This document shows positions 18,426-26,087 of a DNA stretch of 64,000 bases, piece by piece (position 1 is the stretch's first letter; each line of letters starts with the position of its first letter). The notes below the pieces were generated by a model, which had not been told where the DNA came from, ran no database searches, and was given only the letters and a program-made list of their open reading frames with translations. The DNA comes from Petrotoga olearia DSM 13574. GTDB lineage: Bacteria; Thermotogota; Thermotogae; Petrotogales; Petrotogaceae. Position numbers and translations under genes: made by a program. The DNA lies in contig NZ_AZRL01000006.1 of assembly GCF_002895525.1 (NCBI RefSeq), forward strand, positions 1-64,000, given 5' to 3'.

Positions 18426-19314
18426 TATAATTTCTTTATTAATTAGAGACAGTTTTAGCAGTGCAACTCCTATACTTCTTGCAGCGTTGGGCGGGACTTT
18501 TACCTATTACGCTAACGTATTCAACATTGCTATGGAAGGTATGATGCTCATCGGTGCCTTCTTCGGAGTTTTGGGTAGTTATTTTTTTCAAAGTTGGGCA
18601 ATGGGCATGTTGTTTGCAGTCATTTCCGGAGCTGTTGTTTCTCTTATTTTTTCTGTATTTGCACTGTACCTCAAAACGGACGAATTTCTAACAGGAATCG
18701 GCATAAATATGCTTGCTTTGGGTGGAACTACGTATCTTTTAAGGAATATTTTCGATGTAAAAGGTGCCTTCATATCTCCAAGGATAGAATCTCTTCCAAC
18801 ATGGGATATACCTATTTTAAATAAAATTCCTATACTTTCAGAAATATTGAACAATCATCCCTTTATTGTTTACTTGGCAATACTTTTAGCTTTGTTGATA
18901 GAAGTTATAATATTTCATACGAAATTCGGTCTCAGACTTAGAGCAACAGGGGAAGATCCAGAAACAACTAGATCTTTAGGCATTAGCCCTAATAATATGA
19001 AGTTTGTCTCTATACTACTTTCGGGCATACTTTCTTCCTTAGCTGGAATATTCTTATCCTTAGGCTATGTTACCCTTTTCAGCGAAAATATGTCAAACGG
19101 CAGAGGATGGATATCTTTGGCTATAATAATCTTGGTAAAAGGTCGTCCTTTAGGAATACTTTTAATGTCTTTGTTGTTCGGATTTTTTGAAAGTGTGACT
19201 TTCACTCTTCAAAACTTTAATATCCCATCACAAATCACTTCCATGTTACCTTATGTAATTACTTTGGTAGTCTTATTTCTATACAGTTTCAACAAAAGCA
19301 AAAGAGAAAAATGA
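18418..19314 (+). CDS. nucleoside ABC permease 2, probable CTG start
   Basis: This is the second BPD_transp_2 permease (YufQ/NupQ group), with NVFNIAMEGMMLIG and FSENMSNGRGW as markers. The frame runs back to a stop at 18409. In that stretch the only ATG, GTG or TTG is the TTG at 18487, which would remove the first helix region and has no ribosome site. The peptide before it (IRDSFSSATPILLAALGG) is a good match to the expected N-terminus. The best start is therefore CTG at 18418, overlapping the upstream gene by 8 bases and about 8 bases after GAGTGGTG. ATT at 18430 is an alternative. Sequencing error is possible but not needed. Confidence 0.8.
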   Translation: MSDIISLLIRDSFSSATPILLAALGGTFTYYANVFNIAMEGMMLIGAFFGVLGSYFFQSWAMGMLFAVISGAVVSLIFSVFALYLKTDEFLTGIGINMLALGGTTYLLRNIFDVKGAFISPRIESLPTWDIPILNKIPILSEILNNHPFIVYLAILLALLIEVIIFHTKFGLRLRATGEDPETTRSLGISPNNMKFVSILLSGILSSLAGIFLSLGYVTLFSENMSNGRGWISLAIIILVKGRPLGILLMSLLFGFFESVTFTLQNFNIPSQITSMLPYVITLVVLFLYSFNKSKREK

Positions 19315-19346
19315 ATAAAACTAAGAAAACAAAAGAAAAATTGAGT

Positions 19347-19390
19347 TAATCGACTATAATTCCGTCTAATTTCCTCTAATCATCCATAAT
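19347..19390 (+). repeat. five TAAT units at exact 10-bp spacing (array A)
   Basis: TAAT begins at 19347, 19357, 19367, 19377 and 19387. In every unit the base after TAAT is a pyrimidine and the base before is not G; the bases between are otherwise mixed, so this is not a simple recent tandem duplication. The array ends 5 bp before a TTGCAA -35 box and 28 bp before the -10 box. The same design occurs at 42639-42682. Confidence 0.85.
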
Positions 19391-19395
19391 CAAGT

Positions 19396-19424
19396 TTGCA
19401 ATTTAAATTATTTAGAGATATACT
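19396..19424 (+). promoter_or_regulatory. promoter of the lacI relic
   Basis: The -35 TTGCAA (19396-19401) and -10 TATACT (19419-19424) are 17 bp apart. Transcription would start near 19431, about 48 bases before the ATG. The TAAT array abuts the -35 box. Confidence 0.65.
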
Positions 19425-19439
19425 TTAGATAAGCAGTTT

Positions 19440-19452
19440 CGAAAACGTTTGC
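19440..19452 (+). promoter_or_regulatory. LacI-type operator candidate
   Basis: CGAAAACGTTTGC contains the palindrome AAACGTTT (19443-19450) with the central CG typical of LacI/GalR operators. It lies just after the predicted transcription start, where a repressor would block initiation. Autoregulation by the adjacent LacI gene is a likely original role. Confidence 0.5.
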
Positions 19453-19478
19453 ATAATAATTGTAACAAGGTGGTTTTT

Positions 19479-19918
19479 ATGAATAGACATGTAACCATAA
19501 AAGATATAGCCAAAGAAGCTGGAGTTTCCATATCAACTGTTTCAAGGGTAGTAAACAGTTCCTTACCAGTAAAAAAAGAAACCAAAGAAAAAGTTTTAAA
19601 GGCAATTGAAAAGTTAAATTATTATCCTGATTCTCTTGCCAGGAGTTTAAGAGTTGGGTACACCAAGACAATCGGTATTATCATTCCAAATATTGCCAAC
19701 CCTTTTTTTGCAACTATAGTAAGAGGGGCAGAAGATTTTCTAAGATCAAAAGGTTTTTCTTTAATTATATGCAATTCGGATAACGACTTTGTTGAAGAAA
19801 AAAATTATTTAAAACATTGATTGAAAAGAAAGTCGATGGGATTTTGTACTCAGGCATAGGTGACCATGTTGAAAATCTCATAAACAGAAATGTGAACTAC
19901 ATCGCCAATAAATTGGTG
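19479..19918 (+). pseudogene. LacI/GalR regulator, frameshifted and truncated
   Basis: The N-terminus is a complete LacI DNA-binding domain (TIKDIAKEAGVSISTVSRVV, hinge SLARSLR) and the start of the sensor domain (TIGIIIPNIANPFFAT). The frame stops at TGA 19818 after EEKNYLKH. One added A in the run at 19811-19814 restores family-like sequence (YLKTLIEKKVDGILYSGIG). That frame then runs into the right end of the tnpB element at about 19919, and no C-terminal sensor half follows on the other side. So the gene is broken twice: a 1-base deletion and a truncation tied to the insertion. It is just upstream of ribokinase, its likely original target. Confidence 0.85.
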
Positions 19919-20110
19919 AGCTTCCTAATTCATCGACCACCGAAGTATGACGTAGAGTAGGTTGTGGTCTCCAAAGGCTTAACATCCCCCAGTCCCTGGG
20001 GTAGAGCCAATTCAAACAGTGGCTAGCTGTTCTAATCCAGACTTTCTGATATTAACGGCAGCATTTATATCTCTATCATGTTTAGTTCCACATTCAGGAC
20101 ATATCCATTC
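19919..20110 (-). ncRNA. candidate omega RNA / right end of TnpB element
   Basis: TnpB proteins use a guide RNA made from the 3' end of their gene and the right end of the element. Downstream of the tnpB stop the minus strand has a 6-bp GC stem (CCCCAG with CTGGGG, 19987-20001), a CTTCGG tetraloop hairpin near 19937-19945, and ends in AATTAGGAAGCTC next to lacI sequence. The guide would then be read from the flank below about 19918. The extent into tnpB is a guess based on the family. Confidence 0.55.
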
Positions 20111-21148
20111 TCTATCAGAAAGTTTTAAACCTCCGTTCTTATACCCACATACACTACAAGTCTTAGACGAAGGTTCAAACATTCCTATTTCGATTACCTT
20201 TTTACCTAATCTCTCTGCTTTGTATTTTAGGAACGTTTTGAATTGATACCATCCTGAATCTGAGATACTTTTAGCTAAGTGGTGATTCTTTAACATGCCT
20301 CTTATATTGAGAGTTTCTACAACGAAGACATCAGCTTGGTTCTCACTGATTTCCTTCGTTAGTTTATGTAAAAAATCCTCTCGTGTATTCTTAATTTTCT
20401 CATGTACTTTAGCAACTTCTAATTTTGCTTTGTCCCAATTCTTAGAACCTTGTTCTTTGCTTGAAAACTTTTTATATGCGTGTTTTAATTTCCTTTCGTA
20501 CTTAGACAAAACTTTAGGAGCTGGATACTTTGTTCCATCGGATAATACAACAGAATCTTTCAATCCCATATCCATACCAATTGAGTTCTCATAGTCTATA
20601 TATCTTTCGGGGTAAGAACCTTCGACTTCAAATGTTATAGATACAAAATACTTACCTGTTGTAGTTTTAATGAAAGTACAATTTTTTATCTTTGCATTTG
20701 GATCTATTTTTCGATGTACTCTTACTTTAATACCTTCTTTAAACTTTGGTAAGAATATAATACCGTATTTATCATTATTTTCATTTTCATACAGTTGTAT
20801 ATGTTGAGGAACTCTAAAAGATTGTCTACTTGATTTCTTTTTAAATTTAGGATGCTTAGCTTGTTTCTTGAAGAAACGTTTAAACCCACTCTCTAAATCT
20901 TTTATAGACTGTTGTAGAGATTGAGCATTAACTTCTTTTAACCAATGATATTTTTCAGATCTTTTAAGAACTGTCAATATTTTACACCATATGTTGTAGT
21001 TAACCATAGACGTTTTAGTATTTTTGTAGGCATTGTTAACAAATTCTAAGAATAGGTTGTAGACAAATCGAGTATGTCCAAAATGCTCGTTAAGTTTGTG
21101 TATTTGCTCGTTTGTTGGATACAACCTAAACTTATATGTTTTTAGCAT
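20012..21148 (-). CDS. tnpB: RNA-guided nuclease TnpB
   Basis: TnpB is the RuvC-type, RNA-guided nuclease of IS200/IS605 elements. The 378-residue protein looks complete. It has an N-terminal OrfB helix-turn-helix part (KTYKFRLYPTNEQ), RuvC motif I (SIGMDMGLKD, Asp193), RuvC II (FVVETLNIRGM, Glu278), a four-Cys zinc finger (Cys331, 334, 350, 353) and RuvC III (HDRDINAAVNIR). All catalytic acids are present, so it may be active. AGGTGAT precedes the ATG by 5 bases. The gene lies antisense to the lacI relic and ribokinase. Confidence 0.93.
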   Translation of the reverse strand: MLKTYKFRLYPTNEQIHKLNEHFGHTRFVYNLFLEFVNNAYKNTKTSMVNYNIWCKILTVLKRSEKYHWLKEVNAQSLQQSIKDLESGFKRFFKKQAKHPKFKKKSSRQSFRVPQHIQLYENENNDKYGIIFLPKFKEGIKVRVHRKIDPNAKIKNCTFIKTTTGKYFVSITFEVEGSYPERYIDYENSIGMDMGLKDSVVLSDGTKYPAPKVLSKYERKLKHAYKKFSSKEQGSKNWDKAKLEVAKVHEKIKNTREDFLHKLTKEISENQADVFVVETLNIRGMLKNHHLAKSISDSGWYQFKTFLKYKAERLGKKVIEIGMFEPSSKTCSVCGYKNGGLKLSDREWICPECGTKHDRDINAAVNIRKSGLEQLATV

Positions 21149-21158
21149 ATTTAATCAC

Positions 21159-21251
21159 CTAAATTCGATGGTTATATAATATAATTATATCATGTATGGA
21201 TGCGAGGAACAAAGTTTTTTGATTCAAATCGCAGTTAAAATCAGCTTTCAT
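21159..21251 (-). pseudogene. possible relic of a gene start (PxpA/LamB-YcsF-like)
   Basis: A 30-codon minus-strand frame starts at ATG 21251, nine bases after a strong GGAGGTT. The first residues, MKADFNCDL, resemble the MKxDLNCDLGE start of PxpA/LamB-YcsF proteins (5-oxoprolinase subunit A). After that the likeness stops, which is what a gene cut by the element's left end would give. Nine residues are too few for certainty, and chance is a real alternative. Confidence 0.25.
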
Positions 21252-21491
21252 CTTTTACTTGAACCTCCTTCGGGATGTTCTTCTTACTGGAGAATATTCC
21301 TGCTGGATTTCATAAATTTTTTTCTTTTTTTTAGAATAATAAAAACGGTATTTCATATTCAGAGTTCTTCTCTTAATCAATGTACTATTTTCAAGAGAGA
21401 AGAACTTCTTTTCGAGTTAAAAACTTTTCTTTAATTTAAAAATATTATATATTATAATTTTACTGAAATTATTCAAAGGAGAGATAGTTCA
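21191..21491. other. non-coding gap between tnpB element and ribokinase
   Basis: About 300 bp of AT-rich sequence. It holds the possible gene relic on the minus strand, a hairpin at 21363-21405 (AGTTCTTCTC and GAGAAGAACT as arms), and a -10-like TATAAT near 21454 before rbsK. The LacI C-terminal half that one might expect here is absent in all frames I read. Confidence 0.5.
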
Positions 21492-22433
21492 ATGATCGCT
21501 GTAATTGGTAGCAGTAACATGGATATAGTATTCAACGTTGAACATTTTACAGTTCCTGGAGAAACGCAAAAAGCCCTTTCATTAGATTTTTATTTTGGTG
21601 GCAAAGGGGCGAATCAAGCCGTTGCAGCCGCTATGTTATCTGAAAAGCCTGCTTACTTTTGTAGCTGCTTAGGTGATGACGAGTATGGGAACCAAATTTC
21701 TCAAAATTTTAAAAAGTATAAAATCGAAGGTTATTATGTACAGAAGAATGAAAAAACAGGTAGGGCTTATATAGAGGTCGAGAAAAGTGGCGAGAATAGG
21801 ATAATTATTTTCTCCGGTGCTAACGATAATGTAGATAAGAATAAAATAGATAAGTTTTTTGATAAATATGGTAATGAAATAGATATTTGTTTATTGCAGA
21901 ATGAAATTCCCATGCAAAGTGTCGAGTATGCTATTTCTAAGTTAAAAGAAAAAGGAATAACTATTATATACGATCCTGCCCCTGTCGGAAATACAAAGAT
22001 AGAAAGTTTGAAGGATATAGATTTTTTAACTCCCAACAATAAAGAGTTTATGTTCCTTTGTGAAAAAGCAAGGGAAACAGCCTCACGGCAGATAAGGATA
22101 GATTTCGACGAAAACAATCTAGGTAAATCAATGCTTGAATTCAAAAGAATTAGTAAGGTAAAAAATTTGATTGTGAAGATGGGAGACAAAGGTGTTGTAT
22201 ACATCGACGAAGCTGAAAACTTTGGGAAAATTGAGCCTCTAAAAGTAAACGCAGTTGATAGTACTGGAGCTGGAGATGTCTTCAATGGTGCTTTTGCTGT
22301 AGCTTTTTCAGAAACAAAGGATTTACAGAAAAGCCTTATTTTTGCCAATACCGCTGCTGCAATCTCTGTTGAAAGAAAAGGAGCCCAGTCTTCTATCCCA
22401 AAAAGGGAAGAAGTATTAAAACGTTTTTTATGA
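21492..22433 (+). CDS. rbsK: ribokinase
   Basis: A PfkB-family sugar kinase of 313 residues. IGSSNMDIVFNVE at the N-terminus, GGKGANQAVAAA near residue 37, and DSTGAGDVFNGAF near residue 257 with the catalytic Asp are the ribokinase signatures. It converts D-ribose to ribose 5-phosphate in the cytosol. The AAAGGAGAGAT site precedes the ATG. With the lacI relic and the nucleoside importer upstream, it probably handles ribose released from imported nucleosides. Its 3' end overlaps the converging MFS gene by 6 bases. Confidence 0.9.
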   Translation: MIAVIGSSNMDIVFNVEHFTVPGETQKALSLDFYFGGKGANQAVAAAMLSEKPAYFCSCLGDDEYGNQISQNFKKYKIEGYYVQKNEKTGRAYIEVEKSGENRIIIFSGANDNVDKNKIDKFFDKYGNEIDICLLQNEIPMQSVEYAISKLKEKGITIIYDPAPVGNTKIESLKDIDFLTPNNKEFMFLCEKARETASRQIRIDFDENNLGKSMLEFKRISKVKNLIVKMGDKGVVYIDEAENFGKIEPLKVNAVDSTGAGDVFNGAFAVAFSETKDLQKSLIFANTAAAISVERKGAQSSIPKREEVLKRFL

Positions 22434-23630
22434 ATTATTACTGTACAACTGATGTAAAACGCCGTTTTTTCTTAAAGGAACGAATAGTTTATACATGAAA
22501 ATAAGCGCAGCAGTATAAAACACGGAGCTAATTAAGAACAAGAAAGTATAACCACTTGGCAGTACACTTACTATTCCAAATATGAATGCAGCCAAAGACC
22601 TTGTCAAAAAATTAGCAGCGTTTCTAAGGCTATATATCGATGTGACTCTATTTTTTGGTAGTGCACTCAAAACAGAGGATGTTTCCACAGGGTTAGTCAT
22701 ATTAGTGAAAGTAAACCTTAAAGCGTAAATACCAATAAAAATAAAAGGGTTTCGAATAAATCCTAAACTTATAATCAAAGGAATAACTATCCCATTTAAA
22801 ATGAATGTATATTTAAAAGGACCGAACTTTTTTCCAAGCAGTGGCGAAACGGCAGAGCCTGCGGCAGCTCCAAATTGTGCAATTGATAAAGATATACCTA
22901 TCAAAGAAGGAGACATGTTGAACAGGTCTTTGTATATAATATTTCCAAAATTGACAAACAGTCCTGCTCCAAAAGATATCGCTGCTGTTCTTAAAAGATA
23001 GTATTTTAAAATGTATTTTTCTTCTTTGTTGTACTGGGAAAAATCTAAAACTTTTTTAAGGGTAACTCTTTTATCTCTAACGCTTTCGGGTAATTTTCTT
23101 AATAATATGGGTGATATGGCATAACATACCCCTGTTATATATAGAGTTAACCTTAAACCCAAATATTCTCCCATAAAGCCACCTATGAAGTTCCCTAAAA
23201 CACCACTAACCATAAAAATAGCAAAATTATATCCAAAAGCAGGCCCCCGGGTTGAACTATCTGTAACATCCATCAAATAAGAATCCAAGAGTAACCTTCT
23301 AGAAGTCATAAATCCACCGTTCAAGAATCCAAGGACTAATAAAATATTTTTATAAGGAAAAGTACTTCTTATCAACAATAGAATACCAAAACCTATGGAA
23401 GATATAATGATCATTTTTTTCTTTCCAATTCTATCCCCAAGAATTCCTATTAAAATCCCTAAGATAGCAGCCCCCAACATTTCAAAAGAGGTCATTCGAC
23501 CAATGAACTGGTTTGTATAACCCAAATCTCTTAAAAATAAATTAAAAACAACTTTATAAATAGCCCAAAAAGAGCTACTTATGGAGGAAAAAATGAGCAA
23601 ATTAATAACCTTTTGAGTCAGTTTACTCAC
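22428..23630 (-). CDS. major facilitator superfamily transporter
   Basis: A 400-residue MFS protein with about twelve hydrophobic segments. The loop ILGDRIGKKKMIIIS between helices 2 and 3 is the MFS signature. Substrate cannot be read from sequence; drug or sugar efflux is possible. The start is unsettled. GTG at 23630 sits inside GAGGTGAG, while CTG three codons in is 5-6 bases after the same site. A 12-bp inverted repeat lies directly upstream. Confidence 0.85.
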   Translation of the reverse strand: MSKLTQKVINLLIFSSISSSFWAIYKVVFNLFLRDLGYTNQFIGRMTSFEMLGAAILGILIGILGDRIGKKKMIIISSIGFGILLLIRSTFPYKNILLVLGFLNGGFMTSRRLLLDSYLMDVTDSSTRGPAFGYNFAIFMVSGVLGNFIGGFMGEYLGLRLTLYITGVCYAISPILLRKLPESVRDKRVTLKKVLDFSQYNKEEKYILKYYLLRTAAISFGAGLFVNFGNIIYKDLFNMSPSLIGISLSIAQFGAAAGSAVSPLLGKKFGPFKYTFILNGIVIPLIISLGFIRNPFIFIGIYALRFTFTNMTNPVETSSVLSALPKNRVTSIYSLRNAANFLTRSLAAFIFGIVSVLPSGYTFLFLISSVFYTAALIFMYKLFVPLRKNGVLHQLYSNNS

Positions 23631-23632
23631 CT

Positions 23633-23661
23633 CAATATAGTTAGCTTGTCTAACTATATTG
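23633..23661 (-). promoter_or_regulatory. operator-like perfect inverted repeat before MFS gene
   Basis: CAATATAGTTAG and CTAACTATATTG are perfect 12-bp arms around a 5-base CTTGT spacer. On the minus strand the repeat ends at the ribosome site of the MFS gene and starts inside a TACAAT -10-like box. That placement fits a MarR- or TetR-type repressor site, though the hairpin could instead act in the mRNA leader. No regulator gene is adjacent. Confidence 0.6.
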
Positions 23662-23707
23662 TACCACCATTATTTAGAATCTTTTTGGAATTTTCATTAA
23701 ATTTCTT

Positions 23708-25312
23708 TTAAAAGCAAGATATGTTACTATCGGCTCTTGGTTCGGTGCCTCCTGTCAGAACACCATCCTCTGTTCTATATATAAATTGTCCCCTTCCAAA
23801 ATTAGAAGAATTTAATGAAACCTCTATTTGATGACCTTTATCTGCTAAAGACTCAAGTATATGCCTTGGAAATTCTTTTTCTACTATAATTTCTTTGTCT
23901 TTCACCCATTGCCATCTTGGAGCATCCAAAGCAGCTTGAGGATTTAAATGAAAATCGATAAAATTATTAAGAAATTGTATATGGCCCTGTGGTTGCATGT
24001 ACCCTCCCATAACTCCAAAAGGACCTATTGCTTTTTTGTCTTTGGTTATAAAACCGGGAATAATGGTATGATATGGCCTTTTTAATGGTTTTAAACAGTT
24101 GTGATCCTTTTCAATCAAAGAAAAGCTTGTTCCTCGGTTTTGTAGACTTATACCCGTTTTTGGAATCACTATTCCAGAACCAAATCCCATATAGTTACTT
24201 TGAATGTAAGAAACCATATTTCCATCTTTATCCGCAGTTGCAAAGTAAACCGTTCCTCCAGAATACGGATTTCCTGCTTGTGGTAACAGTGCATATTCAC
24301 CTATAAGATTTCTTCTTTGTTTTGCATATTCCTCAGATAAAAGCGATTCTACCGGTACTTTCATGTCTTCAATATCCGTAATATATTTCAGACCATCACT
24401 AAAGGCTAACTTTAATGCTTCTATTTGCTTGTGGTAACTTTCTGGATCTTCTTTACATTTCATTTCAAACCCTTTTAGTATGTTCAAAGCCATCAAAACA
24501 ATTATACCTTGTCCATTTGGTGGTAATTCCCATATGTCGAATCCTCTGTAATTTACACTAAGCGGTTCCACCCATATAGGTTCAAATTTTTCTAAATCTT
24601 CCTGACAAAAGTAACCTCCTGTCTTTTTTGAAAAACTTAAAATCTTTTGAGCTAATTCTCCTGAATAAAAACTTTTTGCCTTTGTATCTGCAATTGATTT
24701 CAAAGTCTCTGCGTGATAAGTTGATTTCCAAATTTCTCCAACATCGGGAGCGTTCCCATTAGGGGCGAACACTTCAAACCAATTTTTAAAAATTTCGCCC
24801 TTCAACTCTTTTTTATACCTTTTAAAAGCGTTCTGCCATGATTTAGCTGTTATAGGAGAAACAGGGAAACCCTCACTTGCATATTTAATGGTTGGTTCTA
24901 TCAAATCTTCAAAAGGAAGAACACCAAATCTATCAGACAAAGTTGCCCAAGCTGCTGGAGCACCTGGAACAGTAACTGATTCCCATCCATATGGAGGAAT
25001 TCTTTCAAACCCTTTTTCTTTCATTAATTCTGAGGTGAGATTTTTTGGAGCGTATCCACTGGAATTCAACCCATATAGTTTACCGTCTTTGTAAAGTATA
25101 GCGAATGCATCGCCACCTATACCGTTGGAAGTAGGTTCTAAAACTGTCAAGCTTGCTGCCACTGCAACAGCTGCATCAACAGCATTACCACCCTTTTTTA
25201 AAATTTCGATACCTATCTCAGAAGCTAATGGATTTGTTGTTGCCACCATCCCGTTTTTTGCATAAACAGGAATCCTTTTTGAAGGATAAGCAAATTTTAA
25301 GGGATCAAACAT
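23708..25312 (-). CDS. gamma-glutamyltransferase-family protein
   Basis: An Ntn-hydrolase of the GGT family (534 residues), which moves or hydrolyses gamma-glutamyl groups such as that of glutathione. N-terminal GMVATTNPLASEIG and GGNAVDAAVA, the PTSNGIGGDAF oxyanion region, and GGTVYFATADKDGNMVS with the nucleophile Thr (start of the small subunit) are conserved. There is no signal peptide, so it resembles cytosolic YwrD-like members rather than periplasmic GGT. The start is the ATG at 25312 after AAAGGAGT. Confidence 0.88.
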   Translation of the reverse strand: MFDPLKFAYPSKRIPVYAKNGMVATTNPLASEIGIEILKKGGNAVDAAVAVAASLTVLEPTSNGIGGDAFAILYKDGKLYGLNSSGYAPKNLTSELMKEKGFERIPPYGWESVTVPGAPAAWATLSDRFGVLPFEDLIEPTIKYASEGFPVSPITAKSWQNAFKRYKKELKGEIFKNWFEVFAPNGNAPDVGEIWKSTYHAETLKSIADTKAKSFYSGELAQKILSFSKKTGGYFCQEDLEKFEPIWVEPLSVNYRGFDIWELPPNGQGIIVLMALNILKGFEMKCKEDPESYHKQIEALKLAFSDGLKYITDIEDMKVPVESLLSEEYAKQRRNLIGEYALLPQAGNPYSGGTVYFATADKDGNMVSYIQSNYMGFGSGIVIPKTGISLQNRGTSFSLIEKDHNCLKPLKRPYHTIIPGFITKDKKAIGPFGVMGGYMQPQGHIQFLNNFIDFHLNPQAALDAPRWQWVKDKEIIVEKEFPRHILESLADKGHQIEVSLNSSNFGRGQFIYRTEDGVLTGGTEPRADSNISCF

Positions 25313-25462
25313 TTGAAATACTCCTTTCTTTTAATCTGATTTTAAGGAATGTAATCTATTATATCATTAGAATCAAACAAATTAATGCGGAGCATATATA
25401 CAAAGTTCTAGATTTCTATAAATAAATAGTTTAATGGGTTAATTTCAGGAGGCGAAATAATT

Positions 25463-25996
25463 ATGATAAAAGCAACAAAGTTTACTAGTATATTATTAAT
25501 TTTTTTATTGTTCGTATTTTCATCTTTCGCAAGTAACACATCTTACGCTAGATTACCAGATTTGGATAACTTGTCTTTAACTTCTGGTACTCATGGCAAT
25601 CTCAATTTATTAGAATTGATCAGCGAGATTGAAGTGGATCAAAAAGAAAAATCAACGATTACCATAGGTGTATATTATTTAGCTTCTACAGATGATCACA
25701 CTATAAAAATAAAAGAATTGAATGATCTATACTATAACCAAGACTACAGTTCAAATTTTAACTCGATAGCAAGCAAATCACATAACCGATCTAAAAGTCT
25801 TTCTGATAAATTTATAAAATCAGATCCAAACGTTAATAATAAAAATCATAAAAACGATTACTCTTATAAAAATGAATTAGCAAATAAGTTTGTTCAGAAA
25901 AACAGTAGGTTAGATTACATACTTTCTCTTAACCTTTTTAAACAAAATACGCCAGATTTCATCGAAATTCAACAAAATGTATTCATTTTTTCTTAG
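25463..25996 (+). CDS. exported protein of unknown function
   Basis: A signal peptide (about 24 residues, ending in FSSFAS) is followed by 150 residues rich in Asn, Ser, Asp and Lys with low complexity in the middle. No enzyme motif is visible and I do not recognise the family. AGGAGGCGA precedes the ATG. It is followed by the outer-membrane-like protein after 91 bases. Confidence 0.65.
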   Translation: MIKATKFTSILLIFLLFVFSSFASNTSYARLPDLDNLSLTSGTHGNLNLLELISEIEVDQKEKSTITIGVYYLASTDDHTIKIKELNDLYYNQDYSSNFNSIASKSHNRSKSLSDKFIKSDPNVNNKNHKNDYSYKNELANKFVQKNSRLDYILSLNLFKQNTPDFIEIQQNVFIFS

Positions 25997-26087
25997 AGAT
26001 ATAAAATAAGTATGATACAATGAAGCAAGTATGTTTGTTAGTTTTTTATCATAATTTCTACAAAATCTCAGAGAGGAGGGAACAAAG

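Larger units (their letters stand above)
19315..19478. other. intergenic promoter region of lacI relic
   Basis: This 164-bp gap separates the nucleoside transporter operon from the broken LacI gene. It holds the phased TAAT array, a -35/-10 promoter and an AAACGTTT operator-like palindrome, each listed separately. I see no clear terminator for the transporter operon. Confidence 0.7.
19919..21190 (-). mobile_element. IS200/IS605-family TnpB-only element
   Basis: The element contains an intact minus-strand tnpB and a structured right end but no tnpA transposase. Its right boundary is placed where lacI-like coding ends (about 19919); the left boundary near 21190, before the tnpB promoter, is less certain. 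Such elements make no target duplication, so the ends must be found by comparison with an empty site. Without TnpA it would depend on a transposase from elsewhere. Confidence 0.7.

Noticed and set aside
21309-21345. Minus-strand open frame of 33 codons rich in Lys and Arg, upstream of the possible PxpA stub
   Set aside because: It has no good ribosome site, and its composition follows from an A-rich run. I do not call it a gene.
21192-21434. Plus-strand 80-codon frame before ribokinase, tested as the lost LacI C-terminus
   Set aside because: No LacI signature in any frame, no ribosome site, and low-complexity Phe/Leu-rich sequence.
25332-25355. TAAT at 25332 and 25352 upstream of the GGT gene, 20 bp apart
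   Set aside because: Only two units, and the middle position has TAAG one base out of phase.
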